Translations under genes and position numbers: made by a program | NCBI RefSeq assembly: GCF_001280015.1 | Contig: NZ_LGDV01000225.1 | Coordinates: forward strand, 1 to 37,293 | Source of the DNA: Streptomyces sp. MMG1121 | GTDB lineage: Bacteria; Actinomycetota; Actinomycetes; Streptomycetales; Streptomycetaceae | DNA: 37,293 nt | Direction of reading: 5' to 3' | The notes under the pieces: generated by a model | The model's input: the letters and a program-made list of their open reading frames with translations, nothing else | Databases searched by the model: none | What the model was told of the DNA's origin: nothing | Shown here: positions 34,559-37,293 of the stretch, one piece after another | How positions within the stretch are numbered: the first letter of the stretch is position 1 | Layout of the letters: the number at the start of each line of letters is the position of its first letter

Positions 34559-35728
34559 TCACCCGTTTTCTTCCTCGTTCACATAGACGCGGGGAACCCG
34601 GGTTCCGATGCGCGTGACGATTTCGTATGCGATCGTGCCGCAGGCCTGCGCCCAGTCCTCGGCGGTGGGCTCGCCGCGGTCACCGGGCCCGAACAGCACG
34701 GCCTCGCTGCCCACCGGCGGCTCGTCCCCGCCGAGGTCCACCACGAACTGGTCCATGGCGACCCGCCCGGCGACCGTACGCCACTTGCCGTCGACCAGCA
34801 CGGGGCCGCTGCCGGAGGCATGCCGGGGGATGCCGTCCGCGTAGCCGACCGGGACGAGACCGAGGGTGGTCTCGCCGGGCGTGACGTAGTGGTGGCCGTA
34901 GCTGACACCGTGGCCGCCGGGGACGTGCTTGACCAGCGCCAGCGAGGCGCTGAGCGTCATCACCGGACGCAGGCCGAAGTCGGCCGGAGTGCCCAGCTCC
35001 GGGCTGGGCGAGATGCCGTAGACGGCGATACCGGTGCGGACCAGGTCGAAGTGGGTCTCGGGCAGGGTGAGCGTGGCGGGCGAGTTGGCGAGGTGCCGCA
35101 CCTCGGGGCGCACGCCCTGGCCCTCGGCGTACGCGAGCATCTCCCGGAAGCGGTCGAGCTGGGCGGCGATGGACGGATGTCCGGGCTCGTCGGCGCAGGC
35201 GAAGTGCGACCACAGTCCGGTGACCCGGACGAGCCCCTCGGCCTCGGCGCGCAGGGCCGCGCCGACCAGCTCGGTCCAGTCCGGGCCGGGCTGGCAGCCG
35301 TTGCGCCCGAGCCCGGTGTCCGCCTTGAGCTGCACGCGCGCGGTGCGCCCCGCCTCGCGGGCCGCCGCGACGACCTCCCGCAGCGCCCACATCCCGCTCA
35401 CCGACACGTCGATGTCGGCCTCGATCGCCTGCCGCCAGGGCCCGCCGGGCACCCACAGCCAGCACAGCATCCGGCCCGGCAGTCCGGCCGCGCGCAGCGC
35501 GAGGGCCTCCTCGGGCGTGGCCGTGCCGAGCCAGTCGGCCCCCGCCGCGAGGGCCGCGCGGGCGCACGGCACCGCGCCGTGGCCGTACCCGTCGGACTTG
35601 ACGACGGCCATCAGGGCCGCGCCCGACGTCCGGGCGCGCAGGGTCCGCACATTGGCGCGCAGGGCACCCAGATCGATCTCGGCACGGGCGCGCAGGGGGG
35701 CGGTCGGCACAGTTGCTGTCTCACTCAT
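34559..35728 (-). CDS. alr: Alanine racemase
   Basis: The 389-residue PLP enzyme converts L-Ala to D-Ala for peptidoglycan. Lys44 in AVVKSDGYGHG binds PLP and Tyr277 in GVSYGHHY is the second catalytic base. VGYADGIPRH and the C-terminal VAMDQFVVDLG domain are intact. ATG at 35728 begins MSETATVPTAPLRARAEIDL. It is 75 bp upstream of the hydrolase gene and probably co-transcribed. Confidence 0.97.
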   Translation of the reverse strand: MSETATVPTAPLRARAEIDLGALRANVRTLRARTSGAALMAVVKSDGYGHGAVPCARAALAAGADWLGTATPEEALALRAAGLPGRMLCWLWVPGGPWRQAIEADIDVSVSGMWALREVVAAAREAGRTARVQLKADTGLGRNGCQPGPDWTELVGAALRAEAEGLVRVTGLWSHFACADEPGHPSIAAQLDRFREMLAYAEGQGVRPEVRHLANSPATLTLPETHFDLVRTGIAVYGISPSPELGTPADFGLRPVMTLSASLALVKHVPGGHGVSYGHHYVTPGETTLGLVPVGYADGIPRHASGSGPVLVDGKWRTVAGRVAMDQFVVDLGGDEPPVGSEAVLFGPGDRGEPTAEDWAQACGTIAYEIVTRIGTRVPRVYVNEEENG

Positions 35729-35774
35729 GGCGCCCCCAGTCTCTCAGAGGGCCCCGCGGGCCCCGGTCACAGTC

Positions 35775-36704
35775 TCAGGTACCGGGCCGGCGCCCCCACA
35801 CGTAGACGTGGTCGCCCTTCCTCAGCACGCCCCACAGCGTGCGCGCGTCGCCCAGCTTCAGATTGACACAGCCCCAGGAGCCGACGGTGGTGTAGATGCT
35901 GCCGTAGACGGCGTGGAAGGCCTCGCCGCCGTCGAAGAACTGGGCATAGGGCATGGGCTGGTTGTACAGGGTCGACACGTGGTTCTTGTGCCGCCAGTAG
36001 ACGGTGTGCCAGCCCTTGCGGGTGACGTGCCCCTTGCGCCCGCTGCGCATCGGCACCGGTCCGAACTCCACCTCGGAGCCCTGCTGTACCCAGGTGAGCT
36101 GCCGGTTCAGATCGACACAGGCGACCCGGTACGAACGCACCGGGCACTTCCCGTCCGCGTTGGGGTCCTTCCGGGCCGAGACCAGCATCATGGTCGACCA
36201 GGTGACGGGCCCGGCGAAGCCGATCGCGGGCTTGATCCCGTACGTGAGCTGGAAGGCGCGGATGGCCCTGCAGTCGGCGGCGGACTGTCTGCCGTCCGCC
36301 TTCAGCTTCAGCCACCGCTCCACCTGCCGCTGATACGGCCCGGTCTGCTTGCTGCACGGCACCTTGCCGACGGCGTCGGAGAGCGGCACGTACTCGATGA
36401 GGTCGTACGCCCCCTCCGACGCCTTCCCCGGCTCGATGGAGTCCTCGCGGGGGGTCGGCGTGTAGACCGTCGGCGCCAACACCTGGTCGGGCGTGTCGAT
36501 CTGCCACTGCTGACCGGGGGCGGGGGCCTCACCGGGGACGAGTTCCGGTTCGGTGCGGGGGATGGAGGGTACGGGAGTGCTCTTGACGGTCCTCGCCGAC
36601 CGCGGGGCCGCGGCGGCGGCCGTACCCGTCCCGACCGCCGGCAGGGCGGTCACGGTGGCGAGCAGCACCGCGACGCCCCGGGACGCCCTTCGTCTGCTGA
36701 TCAT
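35775..36704 (-). CDS. Secreted L,D-transpeptidase with peptidoglycan-binding-like region
   Basis: The 309-residue protein has a signal peptide (MISRRRASRGVAVLLATVTALPAV...AAAAP), a middle helical region resembling a peptidoglycan-binding domain (VERWLKLKADGRQSAADCRAIRAFQLTYGIKP) and a C-terminal YkuD domain. The active-site motif is FHAVYGSIYTTVGSWGCVNL, with catalytic Cys and nearby His; SWGC replaces the usual SHGC. It should make 3-3 cross-links or attach proteins to peptidoglycan. I chose ATG at 36704 because it gives a standard signal peptide; GTG at 36761 would add 19 residues. It lies directly upstream of alr. Confidence 0.9.
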   Translation of the reverse strand: MISRRRASRGVAVLLATVTALPAVGTGTAAAAAPRSARTVKSTPVPSIPRTEPELVPGEAPAPGQQWQIDTPDQVLAPTVYTPTPREDSIEPGKASEGAYDLIEYVPLSDAVGKVPCSKQTGPYQRQVERWLKLKADGRQSAADCRAIRAFQLTYGIKPAIGFAGPVTWSTMMLVSARKDPNADGKCPVRSYRVACVDLNRQLTWVQQGSEVEFGPVPMRSGRKGHVTRKGWHTVYWRHKNHVSTLYNQPMPYAQFFDGGEAFHAVYGSIYTTVGSWGCVNLKLGDARTLWGVLRKGDHVYVWGRRPGT

Positions 36705-36785
36705 GCGATCAGCCAAACGCGCGGTCCCGCTGGATCGGTGATGCCGCGCGGGCGGGGTCACCCGAGGGGTGGACCCGGGTACGGC

Positions 36786-37293
36786 CTACCGAGCCGGGTG
36801 GGCAGGTGCGTGGACGTCCCGCCAGGCCGACGGCAGCCTCGCGGCGATGTCGTGCGCCCCGATCGGCGCCCCCCGTGCCGCGAACCTCCCGGCCAGCCCG
36901 TGCAGATACGCGGCCGCACTGCCCGCGTCCAGCGCCGTGAGCCCCGCCGCCAGCAGCGACCCGGCGAGCCCCGACAGCACGTCCCCGCTGCCCGCCGTGG
37001 CCAGCCAGGACGTCCCCGTGGCGTTCACCCGCGCCGCCCCACCCGCGGCGTCGGCCACCAGCGTCGTGGACCCCTTGAGCAGCACGGTCGCCCGGTACAC
37101 CGCCGCCAGCTCCCGCACCGCCGCCAGCCGGGCCCCCTCTACCTCCTCGCGCCGTACTCCCAGCAGGGCGGCCGCCTCCCCGGCATGAGGGGTCATCAGC
37201 GTCGGTGCCGTACGCCCGCGCACCGCGTCCCGTTCGGCCAGCCGCAGCCCGTCCGCGTCGAGCAGCACCGGCCCGTCGAGGCCGAGCACCTCG
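36786..37293 (-). CDS. nnr: ADP-dependent NAD(P)HX dehydratase domain (partial, right edge)
   Basis: The 169 visible residues are the C-terminal carbohydrate-kinase-like domain of the YjeF/Nnr repair enzyme, which dehydrates damaged NAD(P)HX. Signatures are DADGLRL, LMTPHAGEAAALLG, VLLKGSTTLV and VNATGTSWLATAGSGDVLSG. The N-terminal epimerase domain, if present, lies beyond the window. A bifunctional NnrE/NnrD fusion next to alr is usual in actinomycetes. Confidence 0.93.
   Translation of the reverse strand, partial: EVLGLDGPVLLDADGLRLAERDAVRGRTAPTLMTPHAGEAAALLGVRREEVEGARLAAVRELAAVYRATVLLKGSTTLVADAAGGAARVNATGTSWLATAGSGDVLSGLAGSLLAAGLTALDAGSAAAYLHGLAGRFAARGAPIGAHDIAARLPSAWRDVHAPAHPAR

Overview
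The window is a high-GC actinomycete chromosome segment, almost certainly from Streptomyces. The genus call rests on WhiD (four Fe-S cysteines at 23, 53, 56 and 62), BldM (phospho-acceptor position D54), an ECF sigma factor of the ShbA/SigD type beside guaB, and a GroEL with a His-rich tail. Gene order resembles the Streptomyces coelicolor SCO474x-SCO477x interval (recalled, not searched), running in reverse. The right two thirds is also collinear with the mycobacterial block alr-tsaE-tsaB-rimI-tsaD-groES-groEL1-whiB3-sigD-guaB2-guaB3. It is mostly core chromosome. I see no rRNA, insertion sequence, prophage or CRISPR array.

Layout. 1-4.2 kb: a kinase-fold protein lacking its catalytic residues (cut by the left edge) and a canonical membrane Ser/Thr kinase. 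4.2-8.2 kb: aerobic glycerol-3-phosphate dehydrogenase, a nucleotide-sugar dehydrogenase homologue without its catalytic cysteine, and a four-helix membrane protein. 8.2-11.8 kb: guaB3, guaB and shbA. 12.4-13.7 kb: divergent bldM and whiD; the bldM promoter matches the sigma-BldN consensus exactly. 13.8-17.1 kb: LysR regulator, MOSC protein, short-chain dehydrogenase, SnoaL-like protein. 17.2-19.4 kb: groES-groEL1 with two CIRCE operators. 19.4-22.5 kb: two overlapping polysaccharide-deacetylase lipoproteins, divergent from a methyltransferase-fold protein. 22.5-24.3 kb: an ECF42 sigma factor with its DGPF/YCII partner behind an ECF42-type promoter. 24.4-29 kb: an LCP-family protein, a LacI regulator and a divergent GH3 glycosidase carrying two frameshifts.

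29-37.3 kb: an unusual tRNA-Gly(UCC)-like gene, then a leftward set of t6A and cell-wall genes (small ORF, tsaD, rimI-like acetyltransferase, tsaB, tsaE, alpha/beta hydrolase, alr, L,D-transpeptidase, NAD(P)HX dehydratase). It is interrupted by a rightward cysteine-free L,D-transpeptidase-like protein and a small ORF behind a near-perfect palindrome.

Functional themes are developmental control (BldM, WhiD, ShbA), GTP synthesis, protein folding, cell-wall construction and tRNA modification. The items I would check first are the noncanonical tRNA-Gly, the hairpin plus U-tract between groES and groEL1, the palindrome at 32637-32658, and the catalytically altered kinase and dehydrogenase. Several genes have a -10-like hexamer 6-7 nt before the start codon and no Shine-Dalgarno sequence, which suggests leaderless mRNAs.
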